This document shows positions 50,074 through 58,760 of a stretch of 64,000 nucleotides of DNA, piece by piece (within the stretch, counting starts at the first letter, position 1; the number at the start of each line of letters is the position of its first letter). The notes under the pieces are model-generated. The model worked only from the letters and a program-made list of their open reading frames with translations, did not search any database and was not told where the DNA came from. The stretch covers positions 62,001-126,000 of the forward strand of contig NZ_BMVY01000019.1 of the NCBI RefSeq assembly GCF_014650955.1. The letters run 5' to 3'. Source of the DNA: Streptomyces tauricus. GTDB lineage: Bacteria; Actinomycetota; Actinomycetes; Streptomycetales; Streptomycetaceae. The position numbers and the translations under genes are program-made.

Positions 50074-50928
50074 ATGGATGTGGAACTGCGGCAGTTGCGC
50101 TGTCTCGTCGCGATCGTCGACGAGGGCGGCTTCACCGACGCGGCCATCGCCCTCGGTGTCTCCCAGGCGGCGGTGTCGCGCACCCTGGCATCGCTCGAAC
50201 GCGCCCTGGAGGTAAGGCTGTTGAGACGTACCTCCAGGGAGGTGACCCCGACGGCGACGGGCCTGCGCGTGGTGGCGCACGCCCGGCGGGTGCTCGGCGA
50301 GGTGGAGGGCCTGGTCCGGGAGGCGGCCTCGGGCCAGTCCTCCCTGCGGATCGGATATGCCTGGTCGGCGCTCGGCCGCCACACGCTGGCCTTCCAGCGC
50401 GCCTGGGCCGCCGCCCGCCCCGCGACGGAACTGGAGCTGGTCCGCGCCAACTCCGCGACCGCCGGGCTGGCCGAGGGCACCTGCGAACTGAGCGTCGTAC
50501 GGCGGCCGTTGGACGAGCGCCGCTTCGATTCGGTCATCGTCGGCCTGGAGCGGCGGCTGTGCGCCATGGCCGCCGACGACCCACTGGCCCGGCGCCGTTC
50601 GGTCCGGCTGGCCGACCTCGCCGGACGGGTCCTGCTGGTCGACCGGCGGACCGGGACCACCACGACGGAACTGTGGCCGCCGGACGCCGGCCCGGAGACC
50701 AGGGACTCCCATGACATCGACGACTGGCTGACCGCGATCTCCACGGGCCGCTGTGTGGGGATGACCGCGGAGTCGACCGCGCACCAGTACCCGCGGCCGG
50801 GGGTCGTGTACCGGCCGGTGCGGGACGCCGAGCCGATCGCGGTCCGGCTCGCCTGGTGGCGGGACGACCCGCCTCCCGCCGCGCCGGCGGTGACCGAACT
50901 ACTCACGGGGCTCTACCGAGCGGGATGA
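50074..50928 (+). CDS. LysR family transcriptional regulator
   Basis: 284 residues from ATG at 50074. The N-terminal winged helix is VELRQLRCLVAIVDEGGFTD then AAIALGVSQAAVSRTLASLE; a LysR substrate domain follows (SLRIGYAWSALGRHTLAFQR). Divergent from the EamA transporter, which is its probable target. The ligand is unknown. Confidence 0.9.
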   Translation: MDVELRQLRCLVAIVDEGGFTDAAIALGVSQAAVSRTLASLERALEVRLLRRTSREVTPTATGLRVVAHARRVLGEVEGLVREAASGQSSLRIGYAWSALGRHTLAFQRAWAAARPATELELVRANSATAGLAEGTCELSVVRRPLDERRFDSVIVGLERRLCAMAADDPLARRRSVRLADLAGRVLLVDRRTGTTTTELWPPDAGPETRDSHDIDDWLTAISTGRCVGMTAESTAHQYPRPGVVYRPVRDAEPIAVRLAWWRDDPPPAAPAVTELLTGLYRAG

Positions 50929-50954
50929 GGCGGGCCCCACCGGAGCGCCCCGGA

Positions 50955-53135
50955 TCAGCTCCCGCTCGCCAACTGGTCGTGGCGGCCCAGGTAGCGGAAC
51001 CCGTCCCCCTTCGCCTGGTAGAGGAACCCGGCCTTCTCGCCGTTGAGTTGATGCCCCGGGCCCTCGTCGAACCGGATCTGCTTGGCGATGCCGTCATAGG
51101 TGAGGCGGAACAACCGGTCGGCGACCTGACCCGGGGTGACATCGGCGCCGTTCCCCAGATCCGTCAGGGTGCGGCTCAGCAGGCCCACCGCGTCGTACGC
51201 CTCGGCGGCCCACGGGGCCGGATCCCTGCCGTAGCGCGCGCGGTGCGCGGCGGTGAACTCCACGGCGGTGCGGGACTTCGCCGACTGCGCCCGCGTGTAC
51301 GGGGCCTCGAACAGCCAGCCCTCCGCCGCCTCGGCCGCCTCGGCCAGGAAGTCCGGCCGCATCACGGGCTCGATCGTCGCCCGCGGTCCGGTGAACCCGG
51401 CGTCCGCCAGGGCACGGGCACAGGCCGCGCCCCGGCTCGGGGAGGTGCCCGCGTACACGACGGCCCGGGGCCGGGTGGCCAGCGCGGCGGCGACGACGGG
51501 CCCGAAGTCCGCGGTGCCCGCGGCGACGGTGTGCACGGTGGCCCTGCCTCCCCGGTCGCGCCCGGGCGGGATCTCGAGCAGATCGCGGGCGAGTCTCCTC
51601 GCCGTGTCGTCCGCCCGCCGGTCCTCGATGATCGCGGTACGCGTGACGGGGTGCACCCGGTGCAGATAGTCGAGGAGCGGCAGATGCCGGTAGGTACCGG
51701 GCGGCCGGGTCGGGCACAGGGTGCGCAGGTCGGTCGTGGACAGTCGGGCGGCGCCGATGTCGACCGACACCACCACCACGGGCAGGGACGCGGTGGAGTA
51801 CGCCGATGACGCGGCCCGCGCGGTGGCCTCGGTCGTCGGGCCGATCACCGCGAGGACCGCGTCATCGGCGGCGATCTCGCGGGCCGCGTCCCGGGCCCTG
51901 TCCGGCTCCCCGCCGTCGTCGACGGTCCTGAGCGCGAGGGTGAAGGGCGCCTCGGTGCGGGCGTTGTGGGCGGCGACGGCGAGCCGCACCCCGCGCTCGT
52001 GCGCCGTGCCCGTCGCCCGCTGACTGCCGGTCAGGGCGGCGTGCAGCGCGAGGGTGCGGGTCGGCCGGGTGCGGGATGGGCCGCCGGTCGCCCGTGTACG
52101 ACGTGTCAGCCAGACGGCGCCGGCGCCGGCGGCCGCCGTGAGGGCCCCGCCTGCGACGGCGAGGACGCGGCGCCGGGAGGGTGCCGAAGCCCTGTCGGAC
52201 GGCGTGCCGGGGGCCGGGGCGCTCCGGCGGGGCGGCGGGTCGAGGGCGCGGGCGGACCGCTCGGCCACCAGCCGCAGCACCATGGGCGGCAGCCAGTCGC
52301 GCGGCCGGCTGGTGTCACCGCCGTGGGCGACGAGGACGTCACGCAGTTCCGCGGCCGTCGGACGGCGCTCCGCGTCCTTGGCCAGGCAGCGTGCGACCGC
52401 CTCGCGGACCGGCGGCGGGAGAGGCCCGAGGCCCGCGAGGTCGGGCTGCTCGTGCACGGTCCGGTACAGGACGGCCGCCGCGTCGCCGGTGCCGAACGGA
52501 CGCCGCGCGGTCGTGGCGTAGGCCAGCACGCAGCCCAGCGAGAACACATCGCTCGGCGGGCCCGCCGGGTCACCGTGCGCCCGGGTCTGCTCGGGGGACA
52601 GATAGCCGGGGGTGCCGATCACCGCGTCCGGTGCGGTCAGCGCGGTGGCGAGCGCGCCGCCCGCGATGCCGAAGTCGATCAGCCGGGGGCCGTCGAGGGC
52701 GAGCAGGATGTTGCCGGGCTTGACGTCCCGGTGCACCAGACCGGCCGCCTGTATCCCGCTCAGCGCCTCCGCCATGCACGCGCCCAGGGTCAGGACGGTG
52801 GACGGGGGCAGGGCGCCGTGCGCGTCGACGGCCTCGGCGAGGGAGGGGCCGGGCACGAACGCGGTGGCCAGCCAGGGCGCGGGTGCCTCGGGGTCGGCAG
52901 CCGTCACCGGTACGACCCAGCGCGCGTCGAGCCCCGTCGCCAGCCGCGCCTCCCGGCGGAAGCGGGCACGGAAGGCGGGGTCGGCCGCGTGTTCCGCGCG
53001 GATCACCTTCACCGCCACGAGGGCCCCGGCGGGGCTCCGCGCCAGATACACCGTGCCCATGCCGCCGGAGCCGAGGCGGGCCAGCAGCCGGTGCCCGCCC
53101 AGCGCGTCGGGATCCTGCGCCGTGAGTGCCCGCAT
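50955..53135 (-). CDS. Ser/Thr protein kinase fused to an extracellular ligand-binding receptor domain (copy B)
   Basis: 726 residues. Kinase domain about 15-270: LGSGGMGTVYLARS, Lys in VAVKVIRAEH, catalytic HRDVKPGNILL, DFGIAGGA, and GTPGYLSPEQ. A membrane span near residue 335 (LAVAGGALTAAAGAGAVWL) leads to a Peripla_BP_6-type receptor (LALHAALTGSQ, AVIGPTTEATARAA, LVVVVSVDIGA-like core, EGWLFEAPYTRAQ, EAYDAVGLLSRTL), as in branched-chain amino-acid binding proteins. So a one-protein sensor: ligand outside, kinase inside. ATG at 53135. About 16 bp after a paralogue with the same plan. Confidence 0.88.
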   Translation of the reverse strand: MRALTAQDPDALGGHRLLARLGSGGMGTVYLARSPAGALVAVKVIRAEHAADPAFRARFRREARLATGLDARWVVPVTAADPEAPAPWLATAFVPGPSLAEAVDAHGALPPSTVLTLGACMAEALSGIQAAGLVHRDVKPGNILLALDGPRLIDFGIAGGALATALTAPDAVIGTPGYLSPEQTRAHGDPAGPPSDVFSLGCVLAYATTARRPFGTGDAAAVLYRTVHEQPDLAGLGPLPPPVREAVARCLAKDAERRPTAAELRDVLVAHGGDTSRPRDWLPPMVLRLVAERSARALDPPPRRSAPAPGTPSDRASAPSRRRVLAVAGGALTAAAGAGAVWLTRRTRATGGPSRTRPTRTLALHAALTGSQRATGTAHERGVRLAVAAHNARTEAPFTLALRTVDDGGEPDRARDAAREIAADDAVLAVIGPTTEATARAASSAYSTASLPVVVVSVDIGAARLSTTDLRTLCPTRPPGTYRHLPLLDYLHRVHPVTRTAIIEDRRADDTARRLARDLLEIPPGRDRGGRATVHTVAAGTADFGPVVAAALATRPRAVVYAGTSPSRGAACARALADAGFTGPRATIEPVMRPDFLAEAAEAAEGWLFEAPYTRAQSAKSRTAVEFTAAHRARYGRDPAPWAAEAYDAVGLLSRTLTDLGNGADVTPGQVADRLFRLTYDGIAKQIRFDEGPGHQLNGEKAGFLYQAKGDGFRYLGRHDQLASGS

Positions 53136-53151
53136 CACCCGGTGCTCGGGT

Positions 53152-55290
53152 TCAGCCGGACAGGCCGGCGGCACCGGCGTAGACGAACCGCCCGCCGTCG
53201 GCCCGGTAGCGGTGGACGCTGTTCGCCTGCACCTGGAGTTCCTTGTCGAAGGAGTAGGTGGTGAGCATGCCCTTGAACCGTGCCCGGGTGAGGGCCGCGG
53301 TGAGCTGGGCGCGGCTGGGCCGGGATCCCTTGGCGGCCAGTGCCGTGAGACGGTCGATGACCAGGCGCGCGGTGTCGTAGGCCTCGGCGGCCCAGACGTC
53401 CGGGGCGTTGCCGTAACGGCGCCGGTGCGCGGCGGCGAAGTCCCGGACGGGGGCCGCCTTGGGGGAGATGTACGGGGCCAGGACCTGCCAGCCGTCCGCG
53501 TGTTCGCCCGCCGCCGCGGTGAAGACCGTCGTCGCGGAGGACGGATCGAGGAAACACGGCCCCCGGAAGCCCTGTCGCGCCAGGGCCCGCGCCACCGAGC
53601 CGGCGCGTTCGGCGGTGCCCGTGTAGAACAGGCCGTCCACCTCGTGGTCGAGCATGTCGTCGACCACGACGGCGGGATCGGCCGCGGCGGCCGGTACGGC
53701 GCGGATGTACAGCTCGCCGCGCAGGCTCTCGGCCGCGCTCTGTGCGCTCGTGACCAGCTCCCAGCCCGCGATGCGGCCGGCCCGGTCGGCCAGCAGGCCC
53801 GGGCGGCGCACCCCTTGGGCACGCAGTCGGGCGATGGTGGCGAGCGCGGTGTACGCGGCGAGCGGCACGGTACGGAAGTAGCAGCGGGCCGGGGCGAGCA
53901 GGACGTCCTGGGCGGCGCTGAACGACAGCTCGGAGACGCTGAGCAGCGGCAGTCCCGCTCCCTCGTACACCTCCAGCGCGGCGGTGACGGACTCCGCGCC
54001 GGTGGGGCCGACGACGGCGAGCACATCGCGGTCACCGGTCAGGCGCTGGGCGCCGCGCAGGGCGTTCGCGCTCCGGCCGCGGTCGTCGACGACCTCCAGT
54101 TCGAGCGGGAACGGTCTCCTCCGGCGTGCCCGGTACTCCTCGACGGCCAGCCGCACGCCCCGCTCCTGGGCCCGCCCGGCCGTTCCGCGCGGCCCACTGA
54201 GGTCCGCGTGCAGGCCAAGGACCCAGGGGCGTCCCCCTCCGCCCGAGGCGGCCCCGCCGTCCTCGCGCAGCGCCGCCCACGCGGCGGTGCCACCGCCGGC
54301 GGCCAGCAGAGCGGCACCACCGGCCAGCAGGATCCGCCGCCGCGCGGGCGCCGGGCGTGCCTCGGCGGCGGACGCGGGGACCTGGGTCGGCTCGATGCCG
54401 GGCAGGGCCAGCATCTCGGCCGACCGGTCGGCGACCATCCGCACCACCGGGTCCGGCAGCCAGTCGACGGTTCCCGGGGGAGCGTCCTCCAGCAGGAGGG
54501 TGTCGACGTCGTCCGCCGAGGGCCGCGTCGTCGGGTCCTTGGCGAGGCAGCGCTCCAGCAGGTCCCGCAGCGCGGTGTCCTCGATGCCGTCCAGAGCGGG
54601 CCGGTCGTGCACCGTGCGGTACAGGACCGCGTCCACCGCGTCGCCGCCGAACGGCAGTTGGCCCGTGGCCGCGTACGCCAGGACACATCCCAGGGAGAAC
54701 ACGTCGCTCGCGGGGGTGACGGGCTGGGCCCGGGCCTGTTCGGGGGAGAGGAACCCGGGGGTGCCGATGACCATCAGTTCCGAGGTCAGCTCGGTCGCGT
54801 CGGCCGCGGTGGGGCGTGCGATACCGAAGTCGATCAGCCGAGGCCCGTCGGGGGCCAGCAGGATGTTGCCCGGTTTGACGTCCCGGTGCACGAGACCCGC
54901 GCGGTGCACCGCCCCGAGCGCCCGTGCCAGGACCTTGCCCAGGACCCGCGTCGCCCTGACCGGCAGGGGTCCGCAGTGGGCGACCGCCTCGGCCAGCGAG
55001 GGGCCCGGTACGAACGCCGTGGCCAGCCAGGGTGCCTCGGCCTCGACGTCGGCGCCCAGCACCGGCACCACCCAGGGGCTGCCCACCTGCCGGGCGGAGG
55101 CCGCCTCCCGGCGGAAGCGTGCCCGGAAGTCGGGCTCCTCGGCGTACTCGGGCTGGATCACCTTCACCGCGGCGAGGTCCCCGCCCGCGGCGCGGGCCAG
55201 GTAGACGACGCCCATGCCGCCGGCGCCCAGCCGTCCCAGCAGCCGGTACTCGTCCAGGTGCGCGGGGTCGGAGGCCGCCAACCGCTCCAT
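53152..55290 (-). CDS. Ser/Thr protein kinase fused to an extracellular ligand-binding receptor domain (copy A)
   Basis: 712 residues from ATG at 55290. Same layout as its neighbour: LGAGGMGVVYLARA, AAVKVIQPEY, HRDVKPGNILLAPDG, DFGIARPT, GTPGFLSPEQARA; span near residue 320 (ILLAGGAALLAAGGGTAAW); then a Peripla_BP_6 domain (VLGLHADLSGPRGTAGRAQE, VVGPTGAESVTAALEVYEGA, YISPKAAPVRDFAAAHRRRY, EAYDTARLVIDRLTAL). ATG overlaps the lipoprotein stop (TGATG). The two copies clearly arose by tandem duplication and have diverged, perhaps to sense different ligands. Confidence 0.88.
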   Translation of the reverse strand: MERLAASDPAHLDEYRLLGRLGAGGMGVVYLARAAGGDLAAVKVIQPEYAEEPDFRARFRREAASARQVGSPWVVPVLGADVEAEAPWLATAFVPGPSLAEAVAHCGPLPVRATRVLGKVLARALGAVHRAGLVHRDVKPGNILLAPDGPRLIDFGIARPTAADATELTSELMVIGTPGFLSPEQARAQPVTPASDVFSLGCVLAYAATGQLPFGGDAVDAVLYRTVHDRPALDGIEDTALRDLLERCLAKDPTTRPSADDVDTLLLEDAPPGTVDWLPDPVVRMVADRSAEMLALPGIEPTQVPASAAEARPAPARRRILLAGGAALLAAGGGTAAWAALREDGGAASGGGGRPWVLGLHADLSGPRGTAGRAQERGVRLAVEEYRARRRRPFPLELEVVDDRGRSANALRGAQRLTGDRDVLAVVGPTGAESVTAALEVYEGAGLPLLSVSELSFSAAQDVLLAPARCYFRTVPLAAYTALATIARLRAQGVRRPGLLADRAGRIAGWELVTSAQSAAESLRGELYIRAVPAAAADPAVVVDDMLDHEVDGLFYTGTAERAGSVARALARQGFRGPCFLDPSSATTVFTAAAGEHADGWQVLAPYISPKAAPVRDFAAAHRRRYGNAPDVWAAEAYDTARLVIDRLTALAAKGSRPSRAQLTAALTRARFKGMLTTYSFDKELQVQANSVHRYRADGGRFVYAGAAGLSG

Positions 55291-56237
55291 CACGAACCAC
55301 CCTTCGTACCGGGCTCGGTGTCCTGCCCCGTGTCGCTCCCGTCGCTCCCGATCTCCTTCTCCGCCCGCAGCATCACCCGTATCAGCGGGTCCTGGACGAG
55401 GGACTGGATCTCGTCCGCGGTGCGTCCTTCGCCGCCGCACGCGGACGCCGACATCACCACGGAACCGAGCGCGGCCTGCTGCCAGAAGTACGGGTACGGT
55501 CCGCCGCGGGTCTCGCTGCGGCACTCGCCGGTCTCCAGCAGGGAGTCGTCGAGATCGACGTTGCTGCCCTCGCCCTGCCCGAACGCGTACGAGCGCAGGT
55601 TCGTCAGCCGCTCACCGGGCCGCAGCACCTGTTCCCGGCAGCCGAGTGCCTCCTCCAGCATCCCGGCCTGCTCCCACGCGGCGTCCAGGGCGGTGCGGTG
55701 CACGGTGATCGTCGTGGAGAGCCGTACCGCCCCCTTGCCGCCGCTCTTCTCGGCGGGCAGCCAGAAGTACCGGGTCCGCGTGGCCAGCACGTCCTGCGGT
55801 GTCTCCTCAACCCGCCACACGCAGTTCTCCGCGAGGTCCGACCAGCGCCCCGGGGCGGCCTCGTAGGGGACGGCCGGTCGTACGTCCGCACCGAACAGGG
55901 CCGCGTCGGGGATCAGCCGGCCGATCACGGCCTGCCCCTGGGCGGCCGTCGTGGGGTACTTGGCCGGGTCGGTCAGCGCGTCGAGCGGTCCGGAGGCGGT
56001 GGCCGGGGCGTCCGTCCCCGTTCCGGGGGAGCCGTCGCCCCGTCCGCCCTCCTTTGCGTTCCCGCCCGCAGGGGACCGCGTGCCCGCAGGGGAGCGCTCG
56101 CCGGTGGAGGACCGCGTGCCCGGCCCGTCGTCGTGGTCGTTCTCGGTGGTGCACCCCGCGACGAGCACGGAGCCGACGAGTACGGAGTTCACCGCTGTAA
56201 GAATTCCGCACACCCGCAGTCCCCTCACCCGTGCCAC
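55290..56237 (-). CDS. Putative lipoprotein
   Basis: 315 residues. Signal with lipobox VLVAGCTT (Cys about 29), then about 50 residues of Gly/Ser/Thr/Pro linker, and a soluble domain with four or five Cys (ENCVWRVEETPQDVL, LGCREQVLRPGERL, ETGECRSETRGGPYPYFWQQ, SASACGGEG). I do not recognise the family. It is the first gene of the receptor-kinase operon, so it may present ligand or act with the kinases at the membrane. Confidence 0.8.
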   Translation of the reverse strand: MARVRGLRVCGILTAVNSVLVGSVLVAGCTTENDHDDGPGTRSSTGERSPAGTRSPAGGNAKEGGRGDGSPGTGTDAPATASGPLDALTDPAKYPTTAAQGQAVIGRLIPDAALFGADVRPAVPYEAAPGRWSDLAENCVWRVEETPQDVLATRTRYFWLPAEKSGGKGAVRLSTTITVHRTALDAAWEQAGMLEEALGCREQVLRPGERLTNLRSYAFGQGEGSNVDLDDSLLETGECRSETRGGPYPYFWQQAALGSVVMSASACGGEGRTADEIQSLVQDPLIRVMLRAEKEIGSDGSDTGQDTEPGTKGGS

Positions 56238-56430
56238 ATCCCCACCCCCATGCCCACGCCCCGAGGCCCGTACCTCGTACCCCTACCGATGCCGAGGCAG
56301 TGCCTTCCGGTTCCCGTCACCGGGACCGGGCAGCCGGGGGAGATCGTAGAGCCAGGAGGTGTCAACAGCCCATAGGGAAAGGGCAGTTGCCGAAGACTCG
56401 CGGGTCACCGGCAGTGGCCGGGTACGGCCC

Positions 56431-57870
56431 TCAAGGGGTGTCGCGGACCAACGGGATCGTCAGCGTGAACGTCGTCGTCCCCGGCCGGCTCCGTACGTCG
56501 ATGGTGCCGCCGTGCGCCCGGACCAGGGAACGGGCCACCGCGAGGCCCAGGCCGCTGCCGCCGCGGTCCCTGCTGCGGGCCTTGTCGATACGGAAGAAGC
56601 GGTCGAAGACGCGCTCCTGGTCCGCGGCCGGGATGCCGGGGCCGGAGTCGGTGACCCGCACGACGGCCGCACCGGCCGTGACGGACACCTCCACGGCGAC
56701 CTCCGTACCGGTCGGGGTGTGCACGGCGGCATTGGTGAGGAGGTTGTCGAGGACCTGCCGGACGCGCAGGACGTCGAGCCGCAGCCGCACCGGACCCGCG
56801 CCGGCCGTGACGGTCAGCGGATGGTCCGCGTGGGTCGCCCGGAACGCGTCCGCGGCCTGCCGGACCAGCTCCGCGAGGTCGGCGTCCTCCAGCCGCAGCG
56901 GCGCGTCCACCTCGGCCGCGTCCAGCCGGGCGAGCAGCAGCAGATCGTCGAGGAGCACCCCCATCCGGGCGGCCTCGGCCCGCAGTCTGGCCAGGTGTTT
57001 GTCCCGCTCGCCGGGCTCGTTGGCCGCCGCGTACTGGAAGAGGTCCGCGTAACCGCGTACCGACATCAGCGGCGTACGCAGCTCGTGCGAGGCGTCCGCG
57101 ACGAAGCGGCGCAGCCGCTGCTCGGCCTCCGTACGGACGGCCAGCGAGTCGTCGATGTGCTCCAGCATGGTGTTGAACGCGGTACGCAGCTCCTCGACCT
57201 CCGGGCCGCCGTTGCCGCGGTCGGCGCGCACCGGCAGCCGGGCCGAGTCGGTGAAGTCGTGCGAGGTGATGCCACGGGCGGTGTGCGCCATGTCGCTGAG
57301 CGGCTGCAGACCCCGGCGCAGCACCGCGCGCCCGAACACCACGAGTCCGAGGAGCGCGAGGGCGAACGCGACGACCTGGACCGTGACCAGCTGGTCCATG
57401 GTGTCCTCGATGTCCTCCAGCGGCGCCGCGGTGACCAGGACGACACCCTGGCCGATCTTGCAGGCGCGCAGCCGGTACGCGCCCTCGTCCTCGATACGCG
57501 TGGTGTGGGACATCTCCGTCGCCCCGGCCCGGGCCAGTGACTCGGCGAAGGAGGTGAGCTCGACGGTGTCCTTCGGTACGTCACTTGGTCTGCGCAGGAC
57601 GGCCGAGTCGCCCGAGACGTCGTACACCGCGGTGTACCAGCCGTAGTACGGCCGGCGCTCCACCGTGCCGTGTGCCTGGGCATCCTTGGACTGGGTGGTC
57701 TGGACGAGCTTCATCTGGTCGTTGAGCTGCCGTTCAAGGTAGTCCCGCATGTACGTCGACAGCGCGGTGCCGACCACGGCGAAGACGACCAGGGAGAGCA
57801 CGCCCATGCCGAGCGCGAGCCGGGTGCCGAGGCGGAGCCTGCGGTAGGTGTCGCGGAGCCGGCCGATCAC
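56431..57870 (-). CDS. Sensor histidine kinase
   Basis: 479 residues. Membrane span about 18-40, an extracytoplasmic sensor of about 110 residues, second span about 165-185 (VVAFALALLGLVVFGRAVL), HAMP, then HisKA with phospho-His in FVADASHELRTPLMSVRG and HATPase blocks (LDNLLTNAAVHTP, VTDSGPGIP, GGSGLGLAVARSL). ATG at 57870 overlaps the regulator stop by 4 bp. Divergent from a flavin electron-transfer operon, its probable target. Confidence 0.93.
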   Translation of the reverse strand: MIGRLRDTYRRLRLGTRLALGMGVLSLVVFAVVGTALSTYMRDYLERQLNDQMKLVQTTQSKDAQAHGTVERRPYYGWYTAVYDVSGDSAVLRRPSDVPKDTVELTSFAESLARAGATEMSHTTRIEDEGAYRLRACKIGQGVVLVTAAPLEDIEDTMDQLVTVQVVAFALALLGLVVFGRAVLRRGLQPLSDMAHTARGITSHDFTDSARLPVRADRGNGGPEVEELRTAFNTMLEHIDDSLAVRTEAEQRLRRFVADASHELRTPLMSVRGYADLFQYAAANEPGERDKHLARLRAEAARMGVLLDDLLLLARLDAAEVDAPLRLEDADLAELVRQAADAFRATHADHPLTVTAGAGPVRLRLDVLRVRQVLDNLLTNAAVHTPTGTEVAVEVSVTAGAAVVRVTDSGPGIPAADQERVFDRFFRIDKARSRDRGGSGLGLAVARSLVRAHGGTIDVRSRPGTTTFTLTIPLVRDTP

Positions 57871-58604
57871 TCGGTGACCTGCCGGACGACGTAGCCGACG
57901 CCTCGGACGGTGTGGATCAGCTGCGGTTCGTCGCCCCTGTCGTCGCCGCTCACGTCGGTGTCGCCGTCGAGCTTGCGGCGCAGCCGGCTGACGACCAGCT
58001 CCACCACGTTCGAGCGGCCGCCGAAGCCGTACTCCCAGACATGGTCGAGGATCTGGGCCTTGGTGAGGACCGTCGGCGACTTGCGCATCAGATAGCGGAG
58101 CACCTCGTACTCGGTCGGGGTGAGCGTCAGCAGCCGCTCGCCCCGGCGCACCTCGCGGGTGTCCTCGTCCATCGTCAGATCCGCGACCGACAGCACGGAC
58201 CGCTGGAAGGCGGGTCCCGCGCTGCGGCGCAGCACGGTCCGCAGCCGGGCCATCAGCTCCTCCACCGCGAACGGTTTGACGAGGTAGTCGTCACCGCCCC
58301 TGGTGAGACCCGCGACCCGGTCCGCCACGCCGTCCCGAGCGGTCAGGAAGACGACGGGCACCATCGTCCCGGACAGGCGCAGCCGGTCCAGCACGGCGAA
58401 ACCGTCGAGCCCCGGCAGCATCAGGTCGAGCACCACGATGTCCGGGTGGAACTCGGCGGCGCGCCGCAGTGCCTCCTCGCCGGAGTTGGCGGTGACCGCC
58501 TCCCAGCCCTCGTAGCGGGCGACCGTCGCGACCAGGTCGGCGATGGGCGGGTCGTCGTCCACGACGAGAAGTCGTACTTTTTCCACGTGCCCATAGTGCT
58601 TCAC
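57867..58604 (-). CDS. OmpR-family response regulator
   Basis: 245 residues. Receiver domain with acidic pocket VVDDDPP, phospho-Asp in IVVLDLMLPGLDG, Thr in VVFLTARDG and Lys in DDYLVKPFAVEEL; winged helix LTPTEYEVLRYLMRKSPTVL and SNVVELVVSRLRRKL. Start at ATG 58604 or a GTG six codons later. Pairs with the kinase that follows. Confidence 0.93.
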   Translation of the reverse strand: MKHYGHVEKVRLLVVDDDPPIADLVATVARYEGWEAVTANSGEEALRRAAEFHPDIVVLDLMLPGLDGFAVLDRLRLSGTMVPVVFLTARDGVADRVAGLTRGGDDYLVKPFAVEELMARLRTVLRRSAGPAFQRSVLSVADLTMDEDTREVRRGERLLTLTPTEYEVLRYLMRKSPTVLTKAQILDHVWEYGFGGRSNVVELVVSRLRRKLDGDTDVSGDDRGDEPQLIHTVRGVGYVVRQVTE

Positions 58605-58668
58605 GTGGCCGATCGCGCCATAGCCGAGGGCGGGCCGGGACCGGATCGATAAACACTTGAAAGTTCAG

Positions 58669-58686
58669 CGACAGGAAAACGACAGG
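58669..58686. promoter_or_regulatory. Direct repeats, candidate response-regulator box
   Basis: CGACAGG occurs at 58669 and 58680, an 11-bp period within AGTTCAGCGACAGGAAAACG. OmpR-type regulators bind such direct repeats. They lie between the regulator gene and the ferric-reductase-like gene. Confidence 0.55.
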
Positions 58687-58760
58687 GTTGCCGAGGCAGG
58701 CTCGGAGTCCCAGGACCCGCGTCAAGGGATCCGAGGACCCCGATCAAGGAGTTGCCGTCC

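Noticed and set aside
52612..55866. 1084-residue plus-strand ORF
   Set aside because: Lies antisense to the two receptor kinases; low-complexity Gly/Arg/Gln sequence with no recognisable domain.
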